Assembly (NCBI GenBank): GCA_038501625.1
Contig: JAZAYU010000052.1
Coordinates: 4,245,955 to 4,309,954 of the forward strand
DNA: 64,000 nt
Source: Corbicula japonica
Lineage: Eukaryota; Mollusca; Bivalvia; Venerida; Cyrenidae
Direction of reading: 5' to 3'
Position 1 is the first letter of the stretch. Each line of letters starts with the position of its first letter. The notes beneath the pieces were generated by a model. That model made no database searches, had not been told where the DNA came from, and saw nothing but the letters and a program-made list of their open reading frames with translations. This document shows positions 1 to 11,882 of this stretch, one piece after another. The position numbers and the translations under genes were made by a program.

Positions 1-122
1 CAAGCGCTAGTTTCACGAAATGTATTTTTCTCAGTGACTGGTGTTAGTTGAGTAGTACTTCGACTGTTGCGTAAAATCAATCGTTGAAATATTTCAAATT
101 ATTTCTCACAAAGTAGTCGTCC

Positions 123-326
123 GTGAGAATGGCCTCACGCGAGAAAAACAAGAAGGGCAGGTTCGTTAGTGATGGAAATCACCAAGCTGTGAAGAAACGT
201 AAATTATTTGGTTCGATAATTTGCCCTGACAATGATTCAAGTGTTTTGGATAATTTGACGTCCGAAGTAGATAATAACCAGAGTATGTGTGATCAGGATG
301 ATATCTGTTGTTCAGAAATTGTATAA
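123..326 (+). CDS. Small ORF, unrecognised, basic N-terminus
   Basis: An open frame of 67 codons with ATG codons at 123 and 129 and a stop at 324-326. The first third is rich in Lys and Arg (for example KKRK near residue 25), like a nuclear localisation signal. The rest is acidic and polar with four cysteines. I do not recognise a family. It could be a short gene, a first exon, or the N-terminal stub of a transposon protein. No splice donor or downstream exon could be tied to it. Confidence 0.2.
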   Translation: MRMASREKNKKGRFVSDGNHQAVKKRKLFGSIICPDNDSSVLDNLTSEVDNNQSMCDQDDICCSEIV

Positions 327-1759
327 TTACTTAATGGATCATAAGATTCAGGGATTTGTATGATTTTCATTCATTATCAGTCTTAGGTGTTTTTCGATAT
401 GTATGGAAACTTTGGCAACACTTAGGGCTGCATTTGTCGGAATTTTATGAAAGAAATGTGGTAACTGTAATGTAATTCTTGATAAAGAAATAGTTATTTC
501 TTTCAAAATATGAAATTAGTTTTGATGAGCATGTTATAAAACTATTTATACATGTTATGATGGATATTTGTAGAATTGCATTAAAATTAGAGATATTTTT
601 GACTTATATGACCAACTTTGAAGGAATATAGTAAAAATTTAAGCCTGGAAGCCCCTGTTTTTTTTGTTTTTGTTTTGTTTAGAAATATATACTGTGTCAT
701 TTTATGGAGTTTAAAAAAATCTGTCCGTTACAAAAAAAGATATATAGATTTTTTTCCAGTCAGGGACTGAATTGTCTCCCTTTTTTGTTGGATATTTTGG
801 TCATTTTCAAAGTTTTTTCTTCAAATATACAAAAAAATCTCACATAATTCCATCCAAAACCAAACATAGACATAATTCCAAACAAAAATTGCATAGATAT
901 AAGGTGTTGATTAGGAATTCCAGATGTAACAATCATTTAAAAGATATACAGTATGTGCGTTTTCTCAAAATCCCTTCAAAATGGCCGTATAGAGGGGTCT
1001 AATAATGAGCGATTACTCAAAAACAAGCGTGGAAAGCTATATTTTTCTTTATATCATTTTGTTTGTGAAGGAATTCTCTTTAATTGTGAAAAGTTTAAAA
1101 AAAATTCTGTCCGTTAGAACTTATTGTGATATACTCCTTTAAGTGTGTGTATCCTGAACATTTTTTGTAAAAAAAAATATTTGTCTGTTGCTTGTGATTC
1201 TCATTATTAGAAAGAAAGATAAAATTTGACAGTTGTTGTCAAAATGTTCTAAACGTGCATGTAATAAAAGTGTTATAAACCACAGAAAGAGTTTACACCC
1301 TGCGCAAGGCATATATATTTAACTGAAGATAGGTGTTTTTTATTTGGTATTGCATTGATTTCTACAGTAATGACATCTTTAGATCATTTTGCTGGCATTA
1401 TGAGGGATGTTAAATATAAAGAGACTGTCCTCATATATTTTTAATCTGACATGAAATATATCAAAATTTTGTATCATTATTAAATAAACCGTATTCTTGA
1501 TTAGAATACCGGCATTGGTAGAAAAAATATAATGTGACATAGAAATTATGATCATTCCAAAAACCATAGTAACGCGCTATCGTCCATGCTGCATTATAAA
1601 GACATACATTATAATATAAAGTAAAGTAAGAACTTATTTTTGCAATTACATAAAAATACGCCAATAATTTGTTATATCAATGACCTCTTCTTAAAAAAAT
1701 GATGTCATTTGGTCGTAAAACGTTGATATAGTCAAAATTTATTCACGGTTACCCTAACA
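327..1759. other. AT-rich sequence without a recognisable gene
   Basis: No coding exon was recognised. Two stretches near 700 and 1090 share a 'TTTAAAAAAA..TCTGTCCGTTA' motif and look like related repeat fragments. About 40 bp at 1350-1390 recur at 21675-21715, again suggesting an old dispersed repeat. Confidence 0.5.
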
Positions 1760-1947
1760 CAGCTTCAAATTAAAATTATTACAAAAGAACGTCTTGAATT
1801 GCTGGAAAACATTAAGTTTTGCATGAATTTAGGCAAATCGGCAACGGAAACAATGTTACAAGAGGCTAAGGGGAAAGACACTGTTTGTCATGTGTTAGTA
1901 TTTAGATGGCACAAAAAGTTTTCTAAGGGACATACAGCATTTAATGA

Positions 1948-1953
1948 GGAGCA
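1948..1953. repeat. Target-site duplication, left (GGAGCA)
   Basis: Identical to 3561-3566 on the other side of the inserted element. It also belongs to the interrupted transposase codons. Confidence 0.85.
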
Positions 1954-3560
1954 CAGGCTGTCAACCAATTCCTATATTCCTATATTTCTCCTATATTTTG
2001 GATCTGAATCCTATATTCTGAAAAGCCTCCTATATTCCTATATTTCTCCTATATTTTTATGTGTATTCCTATATTTTTTAGTATTTTTTTTGCCGATTAA
2101 TGAATAGATTAAATATTGCTTTGATACTACTTTTGCTTTCTTCTTTTTTTTTTCAAGAACAAAACTCAACTTTTAGATTGGTGAAAACTTGGCGGGTGGC
2201 ATTTACTTAAGTTTTAATCTGATTCTCTAACAACTTTGTAGCAGGTTTCTGTGTATTAAGGCTTACCTAACAAAAACAAATTTTCACTTCTATGCAGAAT
2301 TCTTGTTGCAGTTGCAACCAAATGCAAAAAATATTAAAGATCATTAAATTTTATTCACCAACTGCCAGGACTAGAGAGCTTATATTTGGTATGGTGTATG
2401 TGGTTGTCTAAAACGTCAAGATGGACACCTGGGAAAAACATGCTTGACTGTGAACAAGAATTCTTCAGCTGACTTTTGTTGTCAGTTTTCCAGTTTGAAA
2501 AGATTGTTATCAAACTCTGTTGGAAAAGAGTGTATGCAAAAGAAAGAGTGTATGCAAAATAAGGTGTCTTTACAAAAAAAAAAATTTCAAAAGGCCAAGT
2601 CAAATAAAGGGAGGTAATCAAAACAATATTATTTGATAATTTGCAACATCTGTGTGTTAAATAAATTGAGAAAACTTTAGAATTTTTTTATTAGGATAAT
2701 CTGCAAAATATTTGCATAGTTTTCTAAAATTATTGTTATTTTATGGAACCACTCAATGGATAAAAGTTAAATTAATGTTAAACTTAAATGAACCTGAAAG
2801 GAATAATGTCCATCTATTCCTAAAAAGGCTTTGGCGTTTGAAAAATTAATGCTTTTGTATAGAAATTTAATGGCAGTTTGAATTAAAGTTCAGTTACTGT
2901 TATAACTTGATAAGTTTTTATCATTTCTCTTGAAACTTGTTGCAATATTCTTTGTATTTAGGTTTACTAACTTATTTGACTGCAGTTCTGTTCCATGCAG
3001 ATTAAATAAATAAATGGAATCATATTCCGGAAAATTCTAGAGTAGTGAAGGGCATATAATTTTGTATGATGTATTGCCTACAGGTTCTCAATAGAGTTTG
3101 ACCAAAGTAAGGCCTTGGGGTCAATTTTGACTGAACCCTTTTGGACATTGAAACCCAGATTTTTACACACAAAGCAATATTACTATGAGTGGATGGGTTG
3201 ATGCTGTGTACAGTACTATATAGAAGACAAACTAAAAATGAAAAATCCGGCTTTGTTAATGCATTTTCTGCATTTCCCCCTTGTTTGAATGGTCATTCAG
3301 ATGCTGGTGATGTGCTTGAAGGTGCTGATGTTAAAGTTAATGGTTTCTATCATTTTTACAGTGAACATTTTAGACATTGATAATTGTAGAAACAGTAAAT
3401 GCACATGTGAAAATCATTTGTATAAGTGCAAGTAAATAAAACTATTATCAGTTCCAAACTCCTATATTTTGCCTCAAAAACAACCAAAAACTCCTATATT
3501 TGTTGCAAAAATATTCCTATATTTTTCCTATTTTTTGGAGATGACCTGGTTGACAGCCTG
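1954..3560 (+). mobile_element. 1.6-kb inverted-repeat DNA transposon, copy 1
   Basis: The ends are the 13-bp inverted repeats CAGGCTGTCAACC and GGTTGACAGCCTG. A 6-bp direct duplication GGAGCA flanks it at 1948-1953 and 3561-3566. A second near-identical copy lies at 31463-33071. Inside both ends are clusters of CCTATATT in the same orientation rather than inverted. No transposase was recognised; a 63-codon ORF at 3189-3380 occurs in both copies but matches nothing I know. It is probably non-autonomous. The 6-bp duplication does not fit Tc1/mariner (TA) or hAT (8 bp), so I leave the superfamily open. Confidence 0.85.
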
Positions 3561-3762
3561 GGAGCATAGGTCGGGCAGAAAAAAGTCCATGACAGCATCA
3601 TGCGACTCTTTAATTCAGTCAGGGCTCGATACGGACAGGCTTTTAACAGTGCGGGAGCTTGCCGAAATTGCTGATGCGAACGTAGGAAATGCACATCGCA
3701 AACTGGCAAAAGATTTAAGCATGAGAAAAGTTAATTTAATATTTAATAAATATAAGTATTGA

Positions 3763-5443
3763 ATAATTCCTATAGAGGTTTAGTAATTTAAGTATATCGG
3801 CGTTTTTGTATCTATATAAAAATCATAATGAAAATAAAAATTCATTAATTAAGTTTCAATTCGTGGGCTGCACGCCACCAAAGATGTGTTCTGCATTCAG
3901 GAGCTTATTTTAAAAAGTATGAGTGTGATAAAACATTTTTGCGACGTTTACAATGCAAACGACGTTGCTGACGTCGCGTCATATTTGCTGCCCCGGGAGG
4001 CCATAATGCAAACATGACCTTATAAATGCTGTAACTTTAAAACTGTTTTGTGGATTTTTTTTATATTTTCTGATTGTATTCAGAAATGAATGAACTTTGT
4101 TTATATCAAAGGAATGTAATGTTTCAAATAAAAGATATGAAAACACTCTCATTATATATTGAGCACCCCTCGTATTAAACATGCTTCCTGTATTAACTGT
4201 CTCTAAAAATAGTTATAGGGAAAACCACTATAGCTTATATATGGTGGCTGTAATCAATCAATGAGTTTGCAGAATGATTGTTTCTGAAGCAGAAATTTAG
4301 TTGTATTTTGTCAGATGAATTTTTAAAAAAATCAGTAGGTCTATTGTCTTTTCTAATTCTAAATCTTATGTACACGATGATAAAACAATTTTGCCTCAGA
4401 TAACAGTTAAGTGTTGCTAGGGCTTAGTTTCAATGTTCTTTGTAATTCTTCAAGAGTTGTGAATAGCTTGAAATTTGTGCTGCCTCGGTAGCTGGTCTTA
4501 ACTTGTATACAATAAACACTGTTGAGGGCTGTATTGATAGACAGGTTACCAATACTGTGTTGACGACTTAAGTAATGGCGCCAGCTACCTATGTACTTAG
4601 AGTGATATGAAAATGAATCCATGCATGTTTGGTATTTGCACTACAGTAAATCGGAGAACTGACTTGAGACTTTTTATGTATACTGACCTGTAAAATGACA
4701 GTTTCCTATAATAACCTTTAGTTTGGTTAGAAAACTGCATTGATTGCGACTTCAACTACAAAACTGTGTTGAATATTGTTAGTAAGTTCGCTGTTTTTGC
4801 TGTTATGTGATACAATTTGTAAACCCCACTTTTATTAATAAATTTTCCTTGAGTGTAAATGCTATGGTCAAATTATTCTAGTTTTCATTAAATTCACCCT
4901 CATAGTACCCTTAGTTTCATCTCCGTGCAAAAAAGACCCCAAAAGACAGAAAATAGAAATACTGGCCAAAAATTGGTCTCAGTATTGTAAACATAGTTTG
5001 GATTGACACTGACTTCGTTGATGCTAGTGATTTTAATGCTTGCTGGAAATCAATCTGGGGTTGTTAACAGATATCACACGGGTAAATGGCTGGGAAGAAT
5101 ACTGATGGTCAAGAGTTATGAACATAAAAGAAATCTGCATTCATTGATGTTTTCTGATTGCTTTCTTTGGCTATTAAAAGTCTGATGTATGGCTGAGCAA
5201 ATAAAATAGCAATAACCTTATACATTACCACTATTTAATATAGTTTCATTCTTCATGTAACCATTATCAAAAATGCATAGTATGACTAACACTTCTTGCT
5301 AAGCAAGTCCTGGATGACTTCATCTACATTATTGTTACACTTGAAAGCTTTCTGTTTAAAGCTCAGTTATAAAAGCCTTTTTGAAATTTTCCAAATTTCG
5401 GAGGAGGTCGACCTTGTGTTTCTGTGTGTTTTGATTTTATCTT
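3763..5443. other. Intergenic, no gene recognised
   Basis: The first ~400 bp may still belong to the broken mariner copy: a GAGCACCCCTCGTA motif at 4160-4174 resembles a mariner terminus, but no matching left end was found. The remainder is AT-rich and probably includes the 3' untranslated region of the minus-strand B-box gene. Confidence 0.4.
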
Positions 5444-6610
5444 TTAAGAATCTTCAAAGCTGTTGAATGAGTAAGACTGGTGTTGCATGCCTGGATCCAA
5501 GGGAGAGGAATTCATCCTGGCTTGATAGTATGGTGAAAATAATGGCTGTCTAAAGTTTGTCGCAGTTTGAAACCTACTTGGGTTTCTTGACTGGGACTGC
5601 ATGCCTGTATTCAAGGCAGAGGAATTCATCCTGGCTGGATTGTATGGTGACAATAACGGCTGTCTAAAGTTTGTCATAGTTTGAAACCTACTTTGGCTTC
5701 TTGACAAATGTCCAAGGTTTGTTTGAGATTGAAATATACCTTCGATGCTTTGGTTTTTTACTAAAGTGTATTCCTGTATTTGGTTGTTGTTTTTACACTT
5801 TTCTATATTTGCCATCATGGTCAGTACAGTTTCTGCACTTTTCTTTGATTGAATATAAAGAGCACTCTGGTTTCCAGAGTTTTGTAATGTTTCTAAGTTT
5901 GTTTGTAATTTTGTTGCATTTTCAATAGTTTTCAAACTTTGTTCAGCGACAGTTTTGGCTTTTGAATATTCTGCATCATGAAGAGAGTCATTTTGTAGCA
6001 TCACTGTGATTTCCCAAACTTTTATTTTCTGGATGCACTCTTTGCTGAAGGCATTTATTTCTTGTTTAATTGCATCTTTTCTTTGCAAAATTGTTTCCTG
6101 GTCCTCTGCATTTGACAAGTTCAGTGTTTCACCTTGTCTTTTAAGGGCATCAATGTTACTGAGCAGTTCACTGTATTCGGTGCTGTTGTCAAAATCTTCA
6201 GCAGCCTCTGGAATATAGTCTATTCTGCTACAACCACGGTGGTTGATTGTAATGCAAGGACTGCAGCCCAATACTTGGTGATCCTGACAAAAATACTCAA
6301 TTGCTTTCCCTCTGTGGAACTCACATGTTTCCTCCTTGTTTACACCAGAGCCTTGTGTTTTGGGCATTTGTGTGTTGTCTAAAAGAACATGGTTTCGTAA
6401 TGGTGCAGGTTTACAGTGGGTTTGGTAGCATGATTGACACAGATGTTCAGCACAGGTCTGACAGTAACCATATGCTGGTATGCTCTGATCATCTAGTTTA
6501 CAGGGCTGGCAGAAAAGCTGACAATTACTACCGTAACCTAGTGACAGCTGCGAAACAAAGTCTGAGGCAAGACTTTGCTCTCTTGACTGTGAAATCCCTT
6601 GTCCACTCAT
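5444..6610 (-). CDS. Double B-box zinc-finger (TRIM-like) protein, 388 aa
   Basis: A complete coding exon. A cysteine-rich B-box 1-like finger spans about residues 30-74 (C30, C34, C37, C50, C53, C58, C61). A canonical B-box 2 follows at 96-127 (C96-x2-H99, C108-x2-H111, C116-x2-C119, H124, C127). A helical coiled-coil-prone region covers about 145-280. The C-terminus carries two copies of a 38-residue unit containing RFQT-x-TNFRQPL-x-SPY (308 and 346). There is no N-terminal RING and no NHL or B30.2 domain, so ubiquitin-ligase activity is not expected; this layout is common in expanded bivalve B-box families. I chose the ATG at 6608-6610 because a good 3' splice site lies just upstream on this strand (polypyrimidine then CAG, exon from 6618); the open frame beyond it is intron. 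Function is inferred only as protein interaction or scaffolding. Confidence 0.85.
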   Translation of the reverse strand: MSGQGISQSREQSLASDFVSQLSLGYGSNCQLFCQPCKLDDQSIPAYGYCQTCAEHLCQSCYQTHCKPAPLRNHVLLDNTQMPKTQGSGVNKEETCEFHRGKAIEYFCQDHQVLGCSPCITINHRGCSRIDYIPEAAEDFDNSTEYSELLSNIDALKRQGETLNLSNAEDQETILQRKDAIKQEINAFSKECIQKIKVWEITVMLQNDSLHDAEYSKAKTVAEQSLKTIENATKLQTNLETLQNSGNQSALYIQSKKSAETVLTMMANIEKCKNNNQIQEYTLVKNQSIEGIFQSQTNLGHLSRSQSRFQTMTNFRQPLLSPYNPARMNSSALNTGMQSQSRNPSRFQTATNFRQPLFSPYYQARMNSSPLDPGMQHQSYSFNSFEDS

Positions 6611-6617
6611 TATTTTT

Positions 6618-6640
6618 CCTGAAAATAGATAAAAAAGAAT
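6618..6640 (-). other. 3' splice acceptor before the B-box coding exon
   Basis: On the minus strand a T-rich tract ends in TTTTCAG immediately before the exon base at 6618, eight bases upstream of the ATG. This implies at least one upstream 5' untranslated exon, which I could not place. Confidence 0.6.
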
Positions 6641-6659
6641 ATATAATTTAACAGTAATT

Positions 6660-6975
6660 GTAAGTCCCTGCAATACCATTTGCCTGTTAGGTCAAGGTCA
6701 CTGTTACTAAAAATAGAAAAACAGTTTCTGCTCAATAACTTCAGTTTGGATAAACCAATCTTGCTGAAACTTTGGACAAAGCAAGCTTGCATGAAGCTTG
6801 GAATTGGATTTGGGCCAGTCAGGACCAGATCAAGGTCACTATTACTAAAAAAAATAGAAAATGTGTCGTAGGTTTCTGGTCAATAATTAAAGTTTGGATA
6901 AAACAATTTTGCTGAAACCTTTGATAGGGCAAGCTTGCATGAAGACCTTGCTTGGAATTGGATTTGGGATCTGTG
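6660..6975. repeat. Two-copy tandem repeat, ~145 bp unit
   Basis: Two diverged copies of a unit containing TCAAGGTCACTRTTACTAAA, then GTTTGGATAAA-C-AAT-TTGCTGAAAC, then AAGCTTGCATGAAG. This is a dispersed repeat style common in bivalves. Confidence 0.7.
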
Positions 6976-7278
6976 TAAGTCATATTTTATGCTCATGCAG
7001 GTGAGCATTAAGCCGTTTAGACCACAAAGCAACATTTGGCACTAGCCCAACTAATTGTGCGCAACAAGGGCTTTTCTATATAATACGATGTCCGCCCTTT
7101 ACGCACAACCCAGTTAGCATTCAAATCAATGCAGAAAATTTTCCATTGATTTGTATATGCAAGCGACAAGAATCAGTGTCGCAACTTTTGACAGCTTCAA
7201 ATAGTTTTTTTAAACCTTATTTAATTGTTCTTTAAAAAAATTACATACCTGAAAAGCTTATTTCAATAAGAATCAATA

Positions 7279-7425
7279 CAGTGAAAGCCCTCTATAACGG
7301 ACACCTAAGCGACTGAGGGAAATTGTGGGTTTAAATCAAGAAGAGAACATGTCTGTTCTTTAAAAAGTCGGACATAATATGGGGGTGCCCGTAATATCGA
7401 GTGTCCGTAATGAGGGATTTTACTG
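7279..7425. mobile_element. 147-bp pogo-like MITE
   Basis: The termini CAGTGAAAGCCCTC and GAGGGATTTTACTG are imperfect inverted repeats flanked by TA at 7277-7278 and 7426-7427. Internal 'TATAACGGACACC' and 'GGTGCCCGTAAT' motifs also mirror each other. The CAGTRAAACCYCTCTAT-style end and TA target suggest a pogo/Tc1-mariner-mobilised MITE. Confidence 0.7.
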
Positions 7426-7920
7426 TATATATGTGATACTTTTTAAGAAACTTGTTTGTTTTTAATGAAAAAAAAATATAAACCTCCACAAATGTCAACA
7501 GTTTTTATGTTTAACCGCTAAAAGTCTACCTGACTGTAGTTTATCCATTTTTAAAAGGGAAGCTTACATTGGTTATCACATTAAAATCAACCTGACATTG
7601 TAAATGGCATTAACAATAGTAAGTTTAAAAGTTTTATTTGTGGAATATTTTTTATTTTATTGATACTTTAGAGACTATTTATGTTTTATAACAACAAATG
7701 AACATAGAAGTGCCGAAATTTTCAAGCAGCAGTGAAAAAACGGGAATTTAAAGCAGTGCGATTTCCACCACAATGTTGATCCTAACTGCCTGAGACGTAA
7801 AGGGCAGACATCTATAAAAAGTCAGTTTGTAAAATGGGCCTGTACTCGAAGTGGAATTATTGAGACTACATTTGGCACCACTGTTGACTCGGTTTGGTCA
7901 GTGCTATTTTTTTTAATATA

Positions 7921-8259
7921 CCGTATATTCCCTATTAAACGCCCCCAGGGGCGTTACATTTCGCAAAGGGGGGCGTTTAATAGAGACCAACTATTGACAA
8001 AATGTAGTTTTCAATAATTGTGTTATTTTTTAATAAATAACCGTAGGAAACAATTTTGTCATTTTCCTATAACTTATTTTTAAAAAACTTAACCTGAAAT
8101 GAAATTTTTCACACCAAAATGATGAAATGTATTCATTTGGATTAATGCTGAGAGATTAAAGATTGTCATGTCATTGTAAGTCACTCGTTTACTTTTGAAA
8201 AAAGACTGGGGGGGGGGGGGCGTTTATTAGGGGAGGGGCGTTTAATAGGGAATATACGG
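7921..8259. mobile_element. 339-bp inverted-repeat element with CCGTATA ends
   Basis: It starts CCGTATATTCCCTATTAAAC and ends with the exact inverse, flanked by TA at 7919-7920 and 8260-8261. The subterminal GGGGCGTTTAATAG motif is repeated. It contains a run of 13 G at 8208-8220. No ORF was found. A Tc1/mariner or pogo non-autonomous element is the likely assignment. Confidence 0.8.
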
Positions 8260-8261
8260 TA

Positions 8262-11246
8262 CTAATGTATTGTTCTAAAAGCAAAGAGAAAACATTTTAT
8301 AATTTATTTAATATTGTAATGATGAATGTGTGGCACTTTAGAGCAATATGTGTTAATATTTTAAGTAAGATAACATCCATACAGAAAAACTAGCCTTGTC
8401 AATGTATGAAAAATATCAACTCAGTCAACTTCCGAGCAACAAAAAGAGTGTTGTTTTCTTTGCCATGTGCAATACCCCACCCACAATAATAGACCACCCT
8501 CACGGCCTCAGTCAAATATGTTGAACTTAAGGATATGTGATATGTTTGGTTGTATTAATTAAACATTTGTGGAAATAGTTTCTAGTTATATATTTTCTAT
8601 AGTTATCTAGAAAAACTGTTAAATGAATGTAGAGTCTTATGCTATATCCTGCTTACTCCATGATCCGTGACTCTTATTTACAAAAACAGCGCATGCGCAG
8701 TGAAACATGTCTTCACCTTATTTAGTTTTACCTAAAACTGTAGGTAAATGTCATTACTATACAATACTAACTGAAATAGCTCAGAAAAAGTATGATAGAA
8801 TTAAATATTCTAACCTTTGACATACAAGGGTAATGTTCTAGGTCGTCTGGAAGCTTGTTCATCGATCCGTGACATTTCGTTGCCTGGCTGATGACGTCAT
8901 CAAATTTGCATTTTGTTAATTTGATACACTGCTTACAGAAAGTCTGAGTCACAACTGTTAGACTCCATGCAAGTGTCATGATTTAGATTGATCTTGTATT
9001 GAAAAAGCAAAGAAAAAAATAACATGGTATCAGGGTCATACCTCCTGTACAGTGCTGTTTTACTGTTTTTGATGGTTTGGAACTACAAAAACTTGACCTT
9101 TATGCTGATATAAAAATTGTAAGAGGAGTAATTTCAGATTCCAATGTTTTAACTTTAAGTATTAAAAATGGATAAATCTTAACAATACACAATCCATCTC
9201 AAGGCAGTCGTAAAATTTATTCATTACAGGTAGTCTTCCATTTCATAATTCATAACAAAAACAAAAATGGATGACAGTTTAATTGGTCTTTACTCAAGTT
9301 TCAAACTTGGGAAATAACTTTTGTTTGGCAGTATACTTAGTCCATTACCAAGCATCCGATCGATATAGACAGTGTTGCAACACAGCTTTCAGTGACGTGT
9401 CAAAATGGGAGTGGAAATGATGTCATTTGGAGAAAAATGGTGGATTTTTGGATATATTTTTTTAATAATAAGATAAAATCAATTCAATTAAATGTTTTTT
9501 ATCTATTTTTTTAGTCCTATAAATATGACGTCGTAAATGCTTATTTATCTTTTTTTTATTTTATGGCAATTACGAAGTCATATCACTGAACGCAGTTTTC
9601 CTGTCGCATGTTTCGACCGATTTTCAGTCGGGACAAGGACATAACCTGACTATTGAAAATATTATTTTCGTCTACGAAGTTTTTACGCAACTGTCAATCG
9701 GCAGTATGTCAAGTGAAAGTTCTGCATACACAGTACTTGAATATAATTTCTTACATGATTTAATTCATGTTTGCTGATGATTTCATGCGTAAAGGTGAAT
9801 TTTGTTATATATTTTCAGTGTCTAATCATTAGAAGCTGAGATTATGACTTTCTGTAAACTTTTTGTTAAAAATAAATATGCGACACGTTTTAGATGCATT
9901 GCGTTTAGAGGTCACACTTGCCAATAAATGAAAAATATAAAACGTCAAAATATTAAATGTTAAAGGTTAAAGAAGCATGCGTTCCTCTAAATATTTGGAG
10001 TACTATTTTTTACGCTTTTTGTAGCTTTTCATTCCACATACTGCTGAAAAATATTGTTTCAAATAAATATCTACAGTATCTGATAAAAGTTTTGGCCGGA
10101 CCAGCGTGTAATTCGTCTATGAAATTACGTCACAGATCGATGGGTGATCACAGATCGATGAGTAAGGAGGATACTAGTTAAAAAACATCTCCTACTTTCT
10201 CTTTCAAAATTGTAATAAAAATTTTTAAAAAAGTTTTTCTCTGATATTTAGTCATTTTTAAAGAAGTGACAGAATGATTTATTGTAAACTAGCAAGTATT
10301 AAGCTTTCTACAAAACAAAATTAACTTTACCTTGACTTAAAAAGGTATTATAAGTTGTAGACGTGGTAATCTGTTTATCTGGCTTTTTTTAGTTACAAAG
10401 GGAAGCAATCATGGTTTAACTTATATGATGGTAAGAGTGTTTGTTCTTGCATTCAATAAATGTTTAAGGCTATAGACCACTAATTAAATCCAATAGACTT
10501 CCACTATAGCATTTCATCAAATTCTGATTTTACTATAATGGGCAAGTCATTAAAATCTTACATTTCTCAATAGAACCAACTTACTGACACATTAAAATCC
10601 CATTTCCACCGTAGCACGACCAATAAACTTGTTCGGCATTTTAGTCAGAAATGTATCAGATGGCATAGATGTGCCAGCTGATCTGGATCTACACTGTTTA
10701 CCCATATGATAAAAGTTTTATCCATGGAATATTAGGTGAAGCCTAGATTTGCCTTCAAGTCAGACTGGTGACATAATGTCTTTCATATGGATAGTTTTGC
10801 ATCCATAAAACACAAGTCATTCCTTTAAGGATTGAGTGAATAATTTTATCATGTATACAGTATGATTTAATTACAATTATGCAATAAATTATTGAATCAT
10901 TTTGTATGTTTATAAGCTTGACTACTTGAAAACTACTGGATTTATCAACTTAAAACTTTGAATATATATTCAGTAAATAAATAAAATCATCATTACTCAC
11001 AAGACCCATTACTTTGCTCCAAATAGTTTTCAATTTATGCTTCTTTTTTTACTTAGATTTTGTGTTAACAATTAAAGGCACTTAGTCCATAACTTTAAAA
11101 TTACTTGAGATACCAACTTGAAACTTGGAGTATTTATTCCTCTACATTAAAGTTGTTATGCACATTGTTCATAACTTTGAAACTATGAAAGCTATCTTGA
11201 ATTACAGTTTTACTTGGGATATGACTGGTTAACCAGTTAACCACAT
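8262..11246. other. Intergenic, no supported gene
   Basis: No convincing exon. A 70-codon frame on the minus strand near 8767-8979 was considered and rejected. Around 9390-9540 there are TGACGT motifs resembling cAMP-response elements, and a short duplicated CACAGATCGATG at 10131-10160. 10605-10735 is the right half of a family A MITE. A promoter for the minus-strand B-box gene could lie here but is not demonstrable by eye. Confidence 0.4.
10605..10735. mobile_element. Family A MITE, partial
   Basis: Retains the right half: GTCAGAAAT, then GCCAGCTGATCTGGATCTAC and the terminal ATCCATGG segment. The left end is missing. Confidence 0.6.
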
Positions 11247-11490
11247 TTAACCCTTTTTCCTCCAAAGAAACACCTTTATTGCATTGGGGAACAGTTTAGA
11301 TCCAGACCAGCCGGCATGTCTGTACTGTCTGATCAGGATCTAAACTGTTTGCTTTTTGATTTGTTAGGTTATTTCTGACCAAAATGTGACCAGTGAAAAT
11401 CCTAATCGGACTGCATGGATGTTCCAGCCGATCTGGATCTACACTGGTCGCACATGCGTAAATATGCATATATATGGAGGAAAGGGTTAA
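11247..11490. mobile_element. Family A fold-back MITE
   Basis: Full length, from TTAACCCTTTTTCCTCC to GGAGGAAAGGGTTAA. The two inner arms carry GATC-AGATC/GATCAGGATC blocks in inverted order. Confidence 0.75.
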
Positions 11491-11599
11491 AACTGTCCAG
11501 AAGATAATTGTATTTTGCTAACAAATGTCTTCATTAGAGGGAACAAACTCTGCATGTATCACCACTCAAAGCTGGTACTCTTTTTTTGAAAATCATATA

Positions 11600-11746
11600 A
11601 CTCTTTACTCAAAAGATACACCTTTACTGCATGGGCGAACAGTAAAGATCCAGATCAGCTGGCACATCCATGCCTTCTGATCAGAATCTGCACTGGTAAA
11701 TTTTTTATTTATTAGGATATTTCTGACCAAAAAATTAAAAGGTTAA
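11600..11746. mobile_element. Family A MITE, left half
   Basis: CTCTTTACTC terminus and left arm with GATCCAGATCAGCTGGCACA, ending near TTTCTGACCAAAA; the right half is missing. Confidence 0.6.
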
Positions 11747-11882
11747 CCATATTTTTAATGATTATGTGCTTATGATTTTCTGGACAATTTAATCATATTG
11801 AGAAAAAAGAAAAGTATTAATCTAATACAATTTATGGTAGCTACTTTCATACTTTTTGTATTTATAATACTTGTGATAATCT

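Larger units (their letters stand above)
1760..3762 (+). pseudogene. Mariner-type transposase N-terminal fragment, split by an insertion
   Basis: Two pieces (1760-1953 and 3567-3762) together encode the DNA-binding half of a mariner-like (HTH_48/Mos1-type) transposase. The first piece has the 'IKFCMNLGKSATET' helix and 'FRWHKKF' segment. The second has the linker, the 'LTVRELAEIADANVG' second helix and the 'LAKDLSMRKV' segment. The 1.6-kb element at 1954-3560 separates them; ignoring it and one copy of its 6-bp target duplication makes the frame continuous. The DDE/DDD catalytic domain is absent and the frame stops at 3762, so this is a truncated, inactive copy. Family membership rests on the order and spacing of these helices. 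Confidence 0.75.

Noticed and set aside
6301..6651. 116-codon plus-strand frame opposite the B-box exon.
   Set aside because: Antisense shadow of the zinc-finger coding sequence.
8767..8979. Minus-strand 70-codon frame with an acceptor-like T-rich tract before it and a GTTAGA donor-like site.
   Set aside because: If spliced to the B-box exon at 6618 it meets a stop after two codons, and no other partner exon was found. It may be an untranslated exon, but the evidence is too thin to list.
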